From: Akanthomyces muscarius
Lineage: Eukaryota > Ascomycota > Sordariomycetes > Hypocreales > Cordycipitaceae
Reading direction: 5' to 3'
NCBI RefSeq assembly: GCF_028009165.1
Contig: NC_079241.1
Coordinates: 3,720,001 to 3,784,000 of the forward strand
DNA length: 64,000 nucleotides
Shown here: piece after piece, positions 22,470-35,900 of the stretch
Numbering within the stretch: position 1 is the first letter of the stretch
Layout: each line of letters begins with the position of its first letter
Notes under the pieces: generated by a model
Told to the model about the DNA's origin: nothing
What the model saw: the letters and a program-made list of their open reading frames with translations, nothing else
Database searches by the model: none
Program-made: the position numbers and the translations under genes

Positions 22470-24515
22470 TTATTGCTCGTCGGCGACGACGATACCCTCT
22501 CTCAGACCCTCAACCTTGAGCTCCTCGCCAGTGGCGCGGCGGTAGATGTCCTTGACATCGTCGGTTGTGGTCTCAAAGTGGCTAGTGGCGTCGTAGCTCT
22601 TGGAGATGAAGACATTGTCCTTGGTGCCATCCTCGAGAGGCTCGTACATGGGGATAGGAGGGCCCTAAATTATCAAAGATTAGTAAATTGGCATAGGAGT
22701 TAGCATCTCCAGCCGCTTACCATGAACTGCTCCTCGATAGCACCGAGGCGATCCAGACCAGGCTGGAGCTCGAGGTGGTGGTTAGCTTGAGTCTCAGCAA
22801 TAGTGGAGACGATGGCAACCCAGTAGCCCTTGGGGCAGACGTTGTGGGCGGAGGAAACGCAAGCGACGTAGATGTCTGTATACAGTTAGAAAATGCTGGC
22901 AAGTAGTGGAGCAATCGAAACATACCGTTCTTGCGGCCAACCTGAGACTGGGGAATGATGAGTTGGCAGGAGTCGCTGTCGCTGGTACCAGCAAGAGGGT
23001 GCTTGAGGATGCAGATGGCACGGAGGACGTGACCAACGACCTTGGTCTTGCCAGGGAAGTAGGAGGGGTCACCAAGGATCATCTTGGCACGGGTCTCGAA
23101 CTTCATCTCCTCAGGACCCGCCATAGTAGCCTTGATGCCGACAGTCTTGCCGCCTTCGGTGATGAACTCGTCAACGTGGGTGTTGAGCATGTAGGTGCCA
23201 CCGTAGATGGCAGAGAGACGGGCAAAACCTTGAGGAAGCTCGCCGAGACCGTAGAGAGGGTAGATGTAAGGCGACTTTCCGTAGCGGGCGACTGAGTTAC
23301 CGTAGAGACGAATGCGCTCGATGGCACTGGGGGCCTCGCCCTTGGCAGTAAGGTAGTCGTCGGTAAGGTAGAGAGCCATGGCGTGGCCGATAAAGTCCTT
23401 GGTGCCAGCCTCGAGGCCGAACTTGTCATAGACCTCGTTCATGGTGCAGGTGTTGATGTTAAGGCCTAGGAAGGCATGTTAGTCCCACTCATTCAACGTT
23501 CGTGCTGATTCATAAATCGCCTTCTTACCCTTGTGAGTGGCGGGGTCCTTGGGGTCGAAAGTGCCAACCCACTCGATGAAGGACTTCATGCGGCGCTTCT
23601 CAAAGAGACCCATGAGGGGCGACTTGAGGGCCTCGCCGGCATCCGAAGGAACCTTGGCGACAGTGGCCTTGGGAGAGGTGCCCTGCTGGACAAAGCTGCC
23701 AGTGACCTGCTTGAACTCGAGGTAACGGGTGACATCGGTAGAGACGAGGATGTTGGTCAGCTCGCCAGAGGACATGAGCAGCTTGGGGACCAAGTCAATG
23801 TTCCAGTCGTTGAGACGGCCATACTTCTCCCAGGGCTTGTCTCCGGTGGCGTTGCCGTACTTCTTGAATAGCTATTTTTGCAGTCAGTACGGGGGTTGAA
23901 AGAACGGACAATGGCAAAGGCTGGCTTACCGTCTCGAGGTTGACAGAGGCAGCCTCGCTGTAGTACGGGTAGAAGTCGAGGTTAGCGGATCCAAGCAAGT
24001 GTATAAAGGGTGGGTGGGATGGCGTGAGAAGGCCGGAACGTACCCGCCGTAGTGGTCGTTCTTGTCAATGTGCAGAACCTTCTTGCCCTTGACACTGAGA
24101 ACACTGCAGGGAAATGTGGCGTTAGCAATAAACATTTATGGTGATCGATCGAAAAGGCGGGGGAAGATTGGCGGTGGGAGTCGGACGCGCAGCATACCCA
24201 GAAAGAATGCACTCGGTCAGGCCTGCAAGGGAAGAGCGGAATTAGCGAAATATGACCAAGATAGAAACAATGCGTATTTGAGCCATGGAAAAGAAAACAT
24301 CACGCAGCGGCAGGACCTGATAATATTGGCGCTGCGCCGAAGCTTCAGGTGGTGGTGCATGAGGGGCAAAAGGCGGCGAAAGCTTGCACGACCCCAACAG
24401 CGGCCGACGAGCAAGCGGCGGGCGACGGCGGGAGGGGAAAGGAAAGGCAGAGAGAGAGAGGCGGCGTACCAGTGCCGAGGACAACAACGTCGTACTCCTT
24501 GGCGATCTCGTCCAT
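22470..24515 (-). CDS. GDI1: Rab GDP-dissociation inhibitor
   Basis: Cytosolic GDI that extracts GDP-bound Rab GTPases from membranes and recycles them. The 463-residue model has eight exons: 24515-24470, 24222-24198, 24103-24044, 23957-23930, 23871-23529, 23465-22926, 22875-22721 and 22664-22470. The spliced N-terminus reads MDEIAKEYDVVVLGTG then LTECILSG and HIDKNDHYGG, the FAD-like GxGxxG fold and conserved GDI regions. MNEVYDKFGLEAGTKDFIGHA is nearly invariant in the family. All introns have GT-AG ends; intron 1 is the longest (247 nt), the others 50-94 nt. Exons 2 and 4 are only 25 and 28 nt, and the first four introns fall within about the first 53 codons. The gene converges with NOG1. 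Confidence 0.96.
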
Positions 24516-25685
24516 GGTGAATCCAGCGTGTGTGTATTAAAGTAAAAGTAAATATGGCAAGGGATGGGACAGAAGAAAAGATGGTCAGGTCAGGAGGAGA
24601 GGTTGCAGGAAAACGGCCTGGTCGAGGAGAAAGCTGTCTGGGACGTCTGGTCTGGCGGGGTTGAATGGACCTCGAGGCCGCTAATGAGGAACGAGGTGAG
24701 GGTACCTGACGGCCGCGCTCTGTTAGTGCCTGAGACGAGGTACCTAAAAGCAGCTAAGAAGATGCTCGCCACTTGCAACCTGATTAGCGGCGATGATGGG
24801 TAAATTACTTACCGGTTGGTCTGGACAAGCTGCAGAGTAAGTTGGGCAGCGGGGAGACGTAGGAGGCCAACGACAAACGCGATTCTTTGGGGGAAAAATT
24901 TCAAGATTTATTCTGCCTCGTCATTCTAACGGCAGCGCGCGCAGTGTATTCCCTCCAGGGCTCCCACCGCCGTGCACCTACACACAGCTGCCTGACCCCG
25001 AGCTGTTTGTGTTTATTTCTTCTCGCAAGATTAATTACAATTTTACATCCATTACTCCATCCCCATCAAATTTCCCCAATTCAGACCATTTCATCATCCC
25101 CTTGCGCGTGGACCAGGGACCTGGCCAGCCCGGACCTCATCCACTCTGATTAGATGGTCCAGCCACGACGCAACCCAATCTCCCTTCGCCAAAAGCCTCA
25201 ACTCTTTAGGGAAAATGACAATATCCAAGCAACAATCTCCTGAAAAGCAGAAACTGATGCAGAACCCCGGTAGAGAATATATACAATCGCTGCTGGATCC
25301 TCGCACCCTTCTCCATATGCATGCTACCGTGAACGCCGCCGTACGACAGCACTAATCATCACACTCACAAGTTGCTCGCAATCTAATTCTACGACTTCAA
25401 TCCCTGGCTGGTGTCTGTCTCTCCTCAGATGCTTATAATCCCGGCTTCCTTGCTTATCCGCAGAGCGAAAGGACAGCATGTCTCTCCCCGCGTTCCCCAG
25501 TCTACAGCTCGCTTAAAATTGCTGCAATTAAAGCTTCAAATTTGCCCGTGTCCTGTTATCTTACATTTTTGCTTCTATTTGGGCTACTTGTGGTCACATT
25601 GTGTACAGCCGCTGTCATCAGCGGGCATTTCCTCTCGTGCTGGGATACATTCTCGTCCTGACTGTATATCCTGCCAGGTTGATCT
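24516..25685. promoter_or_regulatory. GDI upstream region and uL29m 3' region
   Basis: This is a 1.17 kb interval between the GDI start and the stop of the uL29m gene, both minus strand. Two GGTACCT sites occur near 24700 and 24739. No supportable gene or RNA was found. Confidence 0.5.
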
Positions 25686-26503
25686 TCAGCTTGGCACCTT
25701 GGTCGGCTCGCCTTTGCTGGCCTCGGGCGTGACCTCCTCGGATGCCCAGGTGTCTGGCACATCAGCCTCCTCCTCGTATGCTGATGGCTTGTAGAACTGT
25801 CCATCTTCCGCTTGCAGGTCAATCTCCGGGTCCGACTCGGCAACTTCGATCGCGTCCTCCCACGTGTATTGTCGTTCGGTCAGAGTGTGCTTGATGGCCT
25901 TCATCGTCTTGTTGACCTGGAGGGAAAAAGGAAGGACAACACGTTAGCTTGCTCCGCAATGAGTCTTTTGGCAGTGATACATACCTCGAGCTCACGAGCC
26001 TCGATCTCTCGCTCGCCAAAGCCTAATTTCGTCCTCTCCAGCTCGGCCTTGGAAGTCGCCAGCATGTTGCGCTCTCTGCAACACGTCCACCACAGCGCGT
26101 GCAGGTCTTCCCACGACTTGCGACGCAGCTCCTCGACCCTCCATGCCCGTCCATGCTTCTCCGTCTCGGCCGGCGTCCACATGAGCTTGTTGGGTTCCGG
26201 GAAGAAGCCCCAGAGGCCGTGGCTCTCGTCCACGGCGATGGCGGGCTTATAGTCGGCGCGAGGTTTCGGCAGCGGCACGTTGGACATGGAAAGAGGCTCG
26301 CGCGGCCCGGAGCGATACAGGCTGCTGACACCGCGCTTCTTGTTGTTGTCTCTGGTCTTTCGCTTGCACATGTGACTCGTCGTCGAGAATGGCGCCGCGC
26401 GACTGCTGACCATTGGTGATTGCGCCAGGGTGGAGGATCTGGCCGTGCTTGCGAGCCGCATGGCGCAGCCCATTGCCGGCCGCAAATTCTGTGTGCCCGA
26501 CAT
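25686..26503 (-). CDS. Mitochondrial large-subunit ribosomal protein uL29m (MRPL4/MRPL47 family)
   Basis: Component of the mitochondrial 54S subunit near the exit tunnel. The 249-residue protein is encoded by exons 26503-25985 and 25916-25686; intron 25917-25984 (GTATGT to CTCCAG) joins REIEARELE to VNKTMKAIKHTL. The family core is GLWGFFPEPNKLMWTP, followed by RAWRVEELRRKSWEDLHALW and a long helical region. The first 50 residues are rich in Ser, Thr, Ala and Arg with few acids, a plausible mitochondrial targeting peptide. The C-terminal 50 residues are acidic and Pro-rich, a fungal extension. The start at the ATG at 26503 (MSGTQNLRP) is the most upstream ATG; internal Met at residues 11 and 15 are alternatives. 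Confidence 0.9.
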
Positions 26504-27892
26504 TGGTTGTGGAATCAATTGGTCGTAAGACTAGAAATCTCGTACGTCCCTGAGTTGGGAGAGTCGAATCTGGCGACTCAATTTTTGGACTAGGTGCATC
26601 AACCAATAGGGGCTATCCTCAGGCCCACACATACCCTGTAGGCATTTTTCTGGAGTTGTCGCAACAGACGAATAGCGATAAGTCTACCCAACGATGGTGA
26701 ATTATTATTTTATTTTCCTTGCGCAATTTGGGCTTCCTCTGCAGTTTTTTGAGATCTTGCTTGTATATATGTTCATATATAGCAGTAGTTGCGAGAAGGC
26801 CGGAGTCCCTCCAGCTTGTAAGCTCTGTTGAAGCATGAGGCATCAGTTCGTGGATGACTTAACCTAATGGGAAACGAGCTGAACAAATTAACGAGTTCCA
26901 TATTGAAACATCGGTATGAAGATACTAAGAAGATACCCAACGGATTTTTTTTAAAAATAATTTTTTTTGTAGGCCCCTAGATGAGACCCCGTCACTGCCA
27001 TAATAGGCTGGCTGCATAGTAATAAGGCGACGCAAGCCAAGCTTTCAATCTGGCTGTATTCACGAGCCGTAGACTGGCACTCCTCTAGACGCACCAGAGT
27101 TACCGACAGTCATTCGACTGATGGAACCCCGCTCTGCATGCGCCCTGCATCCTGTATGACAGCATCACAGTTGGCCACGGTTGGGACCCCGGCTAGGCGG
27201 GCCGAGAATCAGCAAAACATGTACTGGTTTCTCTGTGGTTTCCTGCAATCCTTCAATCGGCAAGCACCCCGTACGATGCCTCTGCGGGGCCGAGCATAAA
27301 AACCACTTCCTTTGGTGAGTTTACTAATTGGGCATAGCCACCGTCAGGGTTACAACGTCACTTCATCTTTTCGGCCCTATAAGCAGCCATGTTTGAGGTA
27401 GGGTGCTAGAGTGGTGTTTCATGCGGCATGCACAGAACCCAGCTCATTGCTATCGCATTGGATAATCTTCTGAGACAAAGCCCAACGGCGTTTCTCAAAC
27501 TTCTCAGCTCACGATATACATCCATATATGTTCATATGTGCAATGTTCAGCCGCCCGTTGCCCAAGTCCAAATTGGGACAAGACGGCGTCAATCTCCTCA
27601 GCTCGTGTGAGTCCCGAAACCAACGCCAATAGAGGAGGTAGCCATGGCTGTAAGAGGAAGCACAACAAGAATTACACCCAATCCTATGTCGGGTTATAGC
27701 ACTAACTACGGCTGCCAGGGTCGCCGACCCGAACGGATAATGCACCGAGGACGCTGCCGACGGCAGGAGACGGCTGTCTATAAGACGGAGATGGCGCCCA
27801 GTCAGTTTCTTGCGGGGCAGAAGTCCCAGAAGACGAGAAGCAATTTATATTCAGCAGAAGACACAATAGTCTCTCGTTGCTCTAATCTCAAC
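26504..27892. promoter_or_regulatory. Divergent region uL29m / GH45 endoglucanase
   Basis: This is 1.39 kb between divergent genes. It contains an A/T homopolymer-rich patch at 26943-26970 and a possible TATA box (TATAAG at 27779-27784), 109 bp before the GH45 start. No gene was recognised. Confidence 0.5.
27779..27784 (+). promoter_or_regulatory. Possible TATA box of GH45 gene
   Basis: TATAAG lies 109 bp upstream of the GH45 ATG, a plausible distance for a fungal core promoter with a short leader. This is inferred from position and sequence only. Confidence 0.35.
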
Positions 27893-28719
27893 ATGGCCAA
27901 GCTCTCATTTGTTCTACTCGCCATCTCAGCCCTGGCTGGCAGCGCCTTGGCCGTGTCGGGCAACGGACACTCTACCAGGTAGTATATATCCTCGCTCGTT
28001 AACCTAGTCTCGAGCTCTTTGTTCGCTTCAAGCTGACCCCAGTCTAGGTACTGGGACTGCTGCAAGCCCTCATGCGCATGGCCGGGCAAAGCATCCGTCA
28101 GTGCATCTGTACAAACCTGCAGTGCCGGCAACAGCCCTCTGAGCGACCACAATGCCAAGAGCGGCTGCGACGGCGGCCCATCCTACACATGCGCGAACAA
28201 CTCGCCTTGGGCTGTGAATACCAAGCTTGCATACGGATTCGCCGCAACGGCCATCAACGGTGGCTCGGAATCGACTTGGTGCTGTGCCTGCTACAAGTAA
28301 GCGTGCGCATCTTAGAAGGACATATGGTGTAGCTGACGTGGACTTCGTCCTCCAGATTGACTTTTACCAGTGGACCTGTTGCTGGCCAAGAAATGGTTGT
28401 GCAGTCTGTCAATACGGGATCGGACATCTCCAACAACCAGTTTGACCTGCTGATACCGGGAGGCGGTGTTGGCCTCTTCAATGGCTGTGCTTCCCAGTAT
28501 TCTGGAGGCCTTCCGGGCGCGCAGTACGGCGGAGTGTCGTCTAGAGCAGAGTGTGGTCAGATACCGCAGCCACTCAGGGCAGGATGCCTGTGGCGGTTTG
28601 ATTGGTTCAAGAATGCTGATAACCCGACCTTTGCCTTTGCCCAGGTCCGATGCCCTTCGGCCCTGCTCGCCGTCTCTGGCTGCAAGCGCACTGATGACAA
28701 CTCATTCCCTGCTGCTTGA
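27893..28719 (+). CDS. Secreted GH45 endo-beta-1,4-glucanase
   Basis: Extracellular cellulase of glycoside hydrolase family 45, cutting beta-1,4-glucan by inversion. There are three exons: 27893-27978, 28048-28296 and 28356-28719, giving 232 residues. A signal peptide covers residues 1-20 (hydrophobic, ending GSALA). The GH45 signature [12 protein letters not shown] is restored by the first splice (AG|G for Arg) and contains the catalytic-base Asp. The second conserved acid is probably in the [16 protein letters not shown] segment. The many Cys residues fit the disulfide-rich family fold. There is no Ser/Thr linker or cellulose-binding module after the catalytic domain, so it is a single-domain enzyme. 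Both introns (69 and 59 nt) are GT-AG. It could act in plant-cell-wall degradation; regulation was not deduced. Confidence 0.95.
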
Positions 28720-29714
28720 TTGGGGAATAATTAGTCTTTTTACATGTATAGTAGAGTATTTACCAGAGCTCGATATTAAATACATGAATTTATACGCACA
28801 GAAACGCATCACCTTTGGGAAGCCACCTCGGGGCACTACGTCATGGGAAGAATGAATCGGCACATTACAAGTGCGCAAACCGTACCCAGTAGAAAATGAA
28901 ATTTTGGGACTGATGAGCGATCTTGTATATATCTTATATGCCGCTTGCGATGGCCTTCGAAGTCCATCATCACATTATACCCCTTTCTGTTCCTTGAGTT
29001 GGCCACCTCTGTCGATGGATGAACATATGCATGAGCAAAAGCGTTTCTGAAAATACACTGACAAATTTTTCCTGAAGGACGAGACTTCATGCTATACCTC
29101 ATAGTCAGCGTGTACGATCAGAATATGGGAGCTACAAATCATTGTTCGGCAGTTCCACCAAGTCACAGCAGCGATGGCTTGCACAGATACTGTTATATTG
29201 CGGCAAACAGAAATGCTCCTGCGATACAGCACCAGTCCATGGCGATCTGGTAAATCAATATACACTCACACGACGCCATCGAACTGCATATCCACACCAC
29301 CATTCGGCCCCTCTCGTACCATTGCCTCGGCGAGAGGCCGCGAGTGAAGCCATGGCCCCCAACATTGCCGTAGTTTGAGTGGACCAAGCGAGTTCAAGCA
29401 CGTTTACCAGACTAGGGGAGAATCCGGATGTTGATCACTTTTAGGCAAGCGTTCTTTTCCCCAGAAAAAGAGTGCATAGGCGCAACTTGCGTATTTGATG
29501 CCGGGATCGCGGTAGGTTTCCTAATCAGGCAATCGACACTGAGCTTACACATACATGGTCGCATCTCTGCATATCAACACCGCACATCTCTTGGATCTAT
29601 TCCCTCGAGTTGCGGCTCAATCTGACGTACCCTTTGTTTTTTGCTTGCGTCACGAGCACAGCGACCGTTCTGCCCGGTTCCAGTGTTCAACATAAGACCA
29701 TGGCGGGGATGGCG

Positions 29715-29728
29715 CCCCCCCCCCCCCC
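29715..29728. repeat. Poly-C tract (14 nt)
   Basis: Uninterrupted C run inside the gene-free block. Confidence 0.8.
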
Positions 29729-31291
29729 ATCCGGAGTCCCTCTTTCTTGGGCTGGCTGTGGGACATGTTTAACTCCAACAGCCTTGTGGGCTCTGGCTCC
29801 TTTTTTGTGACCCCGTTCTCCATGTACATGAATTCTGGTCTCACGCCTTTTTTTTGTGGTGATGTCTCCATGAGGATTCCCCGCCCGTTCGCCTGCGCCT
29901 GCGCCTGGGGACCGTTGGATGGGGGCCGCCGTAAAGTGGCTCGACGCTGCGAATTCGTACAAGGCCGAACCATATTTACTTATTTGCCCTCTCCTGTTCT
30001 GGATCTCTGGTGGATGCCTTCCACAAAAGCGATCTCATGCACCCCGGCTAGAGAAGATCGCATCTGCACGGAGCAAAAATAATCGGCTCTCATGATCACA
30101 GATTTCCTGCTCTTGGCACATAAATATAAGGCTTTGGATCAGCTTGTCAAACAAACACGGAATATCTTTCAAGTGAGAAGCTATAGAATTCTCATATGTA
30201 CCCCAAAGCATCTCAGATACGATCTGGCCAAGATGTATTTGTTGTTTGGATACAGGGTAACTGCTTTTTAGACTGCATTTGGAACATGACATCTGCACAC
30301 AGCCTGGTTTCGGTTGACACAGATCCGCATCTCCTCTACCCATGTGCGAGAAGCCACCAAAGTGTACACGCCTGCCAGCGGAAGCGCGGCTGCAATCAAT
30401 GCACAACGTTCAATCGGGCATCGTCAAAGCTACAACAGACCTGATACAGTTCACCAACCAATACCGGCGCCAGGCGTGTAAATGGAAGAAACACCAGGCA
30501 CACATATACAGCGCGTCAAACACGCTTCATTCAAACGAGCTGCGACGGAAGACCATAGTAAGCAAGCCGGCGCACGAAGCACGCGCCATCCAAGCAATCT
30601 CGAATATGCACTAGCAACACACGCAGAGCAATCAAAACCACGACGCAAGCGAGTTCAAGGGTTTGTGTATCCTGTATTCCGTAGCTCGACACATGTTAAT
30701 GTGCAGTTGGCTTGCTCCCGTCATGCACCCCCCATGTGATATTTTTTTTTTGCTTTTTTCCCTCTTCTTCATTTTTACTTTGACACGCGCAGTCCGCGCC
30801 ATGTAACACGTCACATCCTCTACCCTGGCGACACACTTGCACACACCTGTATGCACGCACATCACAGTACTCAACCAAGCAACACGGGGAAAAGAGTTGT
30901 TGCTTCCGCCGCTGTTTGCGGTCCTCGTACCGATGAAGATAGCCTGCGCTCTACGAAAGGAAGCAAGCGCCACAAGGGTAACAACGACGTTTAACAAAAA
31001 GTACCCGGTACCCTGCGCGACTGTTGATCGAGTAGGGCACGTCCTATGTGGCCCGAGGCCAATAAAACCTGCCACCACACGCCCTCCCACGCATGCACGT
31101 ACACGTCAAGATCAAATTGATTTTGTGACAGGTGGCAAGGAAAAAACAAAGGCGGGATAAGAGAAACACCAATGTATCCGTACACATCGTGGGGGAAAAG
31201 CCGAGAATCCTAGCAAAAGTTACCCTCCCTTGAAGTCAATGCGTGCATGGCGGCACGCGGCACGCGCAACTTGGGACAGATTTTGACTTTG

Positions 31292-31317
31292 TTCGGGCTT
31301 CACTTTCGGGCTTCACT
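31292..31317. repeat. 13-bp perfect tandem duplication
   Basis: TTCGGGCTTCACT occurs twice head to tail. It is a small local duplication in non-coding sequence. Confidence 0.8.
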
Positions 31318-32950
31318 TGGCTTGCGCCTAGTCAGACTGAGCCGCATGTTAGACAGACACTCTTCATATTCCGGACTAGTTTCCGTGTATAAACCAGGGT
31401 CAACAAAAAAACTTGTAATGCTGGCATCTATTCAGCACCACGCCATGTATGTGATGAGTTATTGGAGAAGTGAGCTTTTTAATACATATATCATGGGGTG
31501 TTCTTACTTGAAACCATGACTGACGGTTCCCGGCCTCGGCTTTTTCGCCATCCCCTGCGTGTGTTGTACAAGCAGCTAGCCGTGTCCTGGGTTGCGTCGG
31601 ACTTCGCCTTGCGCCAAACTGGCTCCAACACGGCCCATTGCCGTGCTTCCCTTGCTCGTTCTTCAATGAACAAGATGGATTCAGTCTAATCTGTACAATA
31701 AGGACCAAGGAGAGAGATATTGATCCATCAGGCCGACACGAGTCCGTTTTTTCCCACACAAATTATTGCCAGAGGTTTATTGCCATTGCTGGCTGGGATA
31801 TCGCGCAGGGGGACGTGGGTGTGTCTTGGACTTGCCATCACCGTTGGCGCCTCCCTCAGCTCGCCGCCGCCCAGATGCTGCATCACAAAGCTGCATTGCG
31901 CCGCGGCGACTAGGCTCTCTCTGGCGTTGCATGTACGTACATGTGCAGACCTGCATTTCACACACGGCAGTTATGCGAGACAAGCATGACAGTGTACTGG
32001 GTAGTCAAGACCTCCTTTTCTACATGAACGGACCTTGGCCGGGAGAAAGCTCCTCGGCACACTTCTTTACCGCTACATTATCGAGCCCTCGTGGCCGCTC
32101 TAGAGAGACAATATCGACAAAAAAGGTAACCTTGCCAACGTGATTATAAAACATCAAGTAAATGCAGTGCAACCTGGCAACTGCGGCGTCGCAGGACAAC
32201 CCCTGCTATTTTCGGGCTGGGAACCGGCCGTTTTATTGCCTTGTCGTCATCCATGCTTGGGGCATTTTTTTTTCACGTCACGCGTTCGGGGGACGGTGCA
32301 GGGTTGTACTCGTTGGGCGTCGGCAAGCAACATCGGATCCTGGCCATTTTCTTTTTCGTTGACCAGGGTGGTGTCCCGGCGTGGCTTTCTCCGAATCCAG
32401 CCTCTCGGGGCTAGCCAGGGATGCAGGAAGCCAAATGAACAGCTCATCGACAAGCTGCGGTGGCATCCAATGGTACTCGGCAGTGGGCATGGCTGGGCTT
32501 GTGCAGGCAGGCGGCAGGCTGCATCCGGGTAATGAAGAAATAGAGACGAAACAAAAGGCCCAACTCCCGGCTTGGCTCAGCACTGGTACTGGCATACATC
32601 CTTTGGCTTGCTCATCTCAAAGGCAGAAAAACGCCAAATGTAACGCAATTCGCTGATTGTCCGATATGACGGTGCGCCCGTCAGCCGCCGCCGCCCGTTC
32701 GACACTTTTTGCCCTGCTCTCGGACGTAGCGTTGACACCACTGCGGTGCATTTTGTGCAATGTCGTACAATACTGACACAATAAGCTCACGGCGTATCCG
32801 TACATTGATTGACATTGGCAGACTCTGTGCTGCGAGCGAATCAGGATTCACATGGTACATCATCCGATCTTTGACTTTGACCCCCATCCTCAGCACAATG
32901 CTTGCTATACGCAGCCAAGTATTTATCAAGGCACCTCCGGCGTTGGAAGC

Positions 32951-32970
32951 CAGTGATGTGCAGTGATGTG
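32951..32970. repeat. 10-bp perfect tandem duplication
   Basis: CAGTGATGTG is repeated twice without spacer in non-coding sequence. Confidence 0.8.
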
Positions 32971-35900
32971 CGACATGTGTTTCCAAATATCGAATAGTGA
33001 AGACGCAGTTTCGCGCACACACGTACACAGAGCTCCGGTCTGGTTGGCGCATAATTTCCTCTAGCATATGCCACCTATGCGCCCACATGTCATGGACTTT
33101 GTTATCAGTGACCTGGCCCGTGGCTCGCTGTGCAAACATTCTCAAGCTTGGGGCTTCGAGTCTCCGCTAGCTCGAGATAACTCGGTGCCCAGAACAACGG
33201 CCGTGAGCACTAGTAGGCGCGCCAAGCTGCACAGTTACGGTGGTGGTAGGCTCTGGATGATGCGTTTTTAGCATCTGATGCGGCGAGGGTTACGACAGCC
33301 CTTTCATATTGACAGAAGCCTATTATTAATGAACAGTCGCATTGATGAAAGTTTCAGCCTCTTCGTTTCTCTTCGTATCAACTCGACTATCGAAACAAGG
33401 CGTAGCAGAACTGGCAAAGGGGGGCGGGAAAGTAGAACCGAGATTTGCCCACTGTCTAGGTATGATTACGCGCCAGACGGAACAGGCTTGTCGTGAATAG
33501 CGGAGCGAACTCCGCGGACGAGACATTTTCTATTAGCAAATCATGGCGCGAGACGCGAGCCTATGTGCATCGCGGCATGGGTACAACGACGAGAAAATCC
33601 CAGTGAATAATGTTTGGTTTATCAACACGCCCCCTCCACCTTGATGATTGGCCTGGCCACTCTAGTGCTAATAAGACAGGACAAGCTTCCTGCATAAACC
33701 TGCAGAACAGGTGGTGCAATTTTGGTCGGAGAAGGAGGCAGAGCGCGGCGCCAGCGGAACTTTCCATGCTGGCTCAGCAATGTGCAGACGTCAAACCCCT
33801 CATTTTTCGCGTTTAAACGAGGTATGCTGGTGCCTTGGTGAAATTGTCTGCTAAAAAGCTCAGAGGTCTCATACTTGACAATTGAATGAGCAGAGTCCTT
33901 TTGTGTGAGGCGCGAATGGGTGCGTAGCACGGCAGCCTCGCTCCATCACGCGGCTCGGGATTTATCAGCCAGCAGCTTTTCAAATCTTGATGGAGACCAC
34001 CTGGCGCTGTGTACTGGTAACATCAGCTCGGCGCGCCATTGCGCATGGTTTACAGTGGGTTGTTGAACGAGTTCCAGGCGCCTCTTTTCCGACCAGGCTC
34101 TGCGAATCGGCACGGCGTCCGTGGACAGCGAGCTAGCCAGCCTGGTCCTCTTGCTGGTCCTCGATCTCGAACTCTAGCAGGCCAGATGGGCTAAATGAGC
34201 GAACTGGCGGGGGCAGCAGCCCTCCCAGCCACTCTCTGGTCGGACCAAGGACCAACGGCGACGCTCGGTTGGCTGGCAGTTACTGTGCGCTGGCTCGGCC
34301 GGAGCAAGTCAATTTCGACTGACGATAATCACTCGCAGCCATGGCCGAGAATAGGCAAATAACTCATTCGGCCTGCGCATTACCAGTACACGAAACACAA
34401 GGTCAGGTGATTGCAGGGTGTGTGTCTAGGCAAATGACCAAGAAAAAGAAAAGAGAAAACCTCGGATCTCGACCGAAGACAAGACCGATCTCTCTGTAAA
34501 CGCCGAGGTGCTTTTGTTACGTATACGATTCTGACTCGTGCCCTAAATTTTCCTTTTCGAATTTTTGTGCTGTGCCGTTTCTGTGTGCGCTGCTACGCGT
34601 GCCCGCGTTTTCTTTTTATAACTCAAGTCAAAGGGTCGAAGCCAGTCCAGCAACCTCTATGGCTGCGACAAAGCTCGTGTTGTACTACTGGGATTTGCCC
34701 GTCGGAAAGAGCGGCGCCAGGTTCTAAAAACGTGTGTGATGCTACACAACGGGGGGCAGTGCAAGCATGGCTGTCAATGCTTATCCGTGAGAAAAACAAG
34801 CCTTTACAGATGTGCGCTGCCATTAACAGTACGCGGGTTGCTACTGAATCTCATTCTCATGAGGGAGGTCCCATAGATATCTCATCAACTCGTCAGGCAC
34901 CGCGCGCACCACAGCATATCCACAGCACACATGGGCAGGCACACATAATAAACACGCGCCCGCGTAGAAAGGCAAGCTACCAGTACCACACTACCAGTTG
35001 CTGAGATCTGGTGCAACGGGGCAGATGGAGCATTCGGCAGCAGCGGGCTCTCTGGAACACTCCCCACCACAGAAGGCTCCTCTTCCGGCTGGCCCGCATG
35101 CTGTCAGGAACCACGCTACACTGCAACTTGCTGCCAGAAAGCATAAGTTGACATGTATAGCGAGCATGGCATTATCAGATGCCGGGCTGGAATGGGCATC
35201 AGCTGGGGTAGCAACTGCCGCGGGGGAGGAAGGCGTTCCGGCGCAATGTGTCCAGCCTCTCTGCAGGGGGGTTTGCTTCTGTGATTTATCAGTGCCGTGA
35301 TGTGAGCAAGTAAGCCGCCCGGTTCCGGCAGGCTGTAATTTGGTGCGTGCCAGAAGGCGCAGCGAAACAAAGACAGAGAGAGCCCGTCAACCGGTCGTAT
35401 CCCGACAACGCTGGCACACACACACACACGAAAATAACGCTTTCGGCAGGGACACAGGCCTGGCACAAAAGAGCCTAGGATCTTCCTGACTATTCCGATT
35501 ATGCACTTGAGCGGAGCAAGCATTCGAACCCCTGGTCGGCGCGAGGTGATTGGGGAGCCCATGGGAGCTTGGCCCAAACTTTGGACCAAGCCACTGCGAG
35601 AAAGCTGGGAAGCAGGCAGGCGGGCATTGATCCTCTGTTTGGCCTGAGAACGAGAGAAGACCAACTCGGGGACTGGCCAACCATCAAAGACACATTGATA
35701 CGAGCAAGGGCGGTTTTATCAATGTGACGTGACGTATGCTTGCGAGCTTGGGGCTGCAACAAACTCGGTATCCCACTTTGGGCAGCTCCGGCACAGAAAC
35801 AAGGTGACACTAGCGTTTTCGAAACCAAGGCATGTTGGCCGAGAGGGCGAGGCCATATCACAGACGCGGCGAGACAGCGAGGAAGCCTTCAGAACAAGAC

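Noticed and set aside
31930..31943. 14-bp palindrome CATGTACGTACATG
   Set aside because: Several palindromes of this length are expected by chance in 64 kb and nothing around it supports a function.
35521..35560. tRNA-like T-loop (GGTTCGAAT on the minus strand)
   Set aside because: No matching D-arm, anticodon stem or acceptor stem could be drawn around it.
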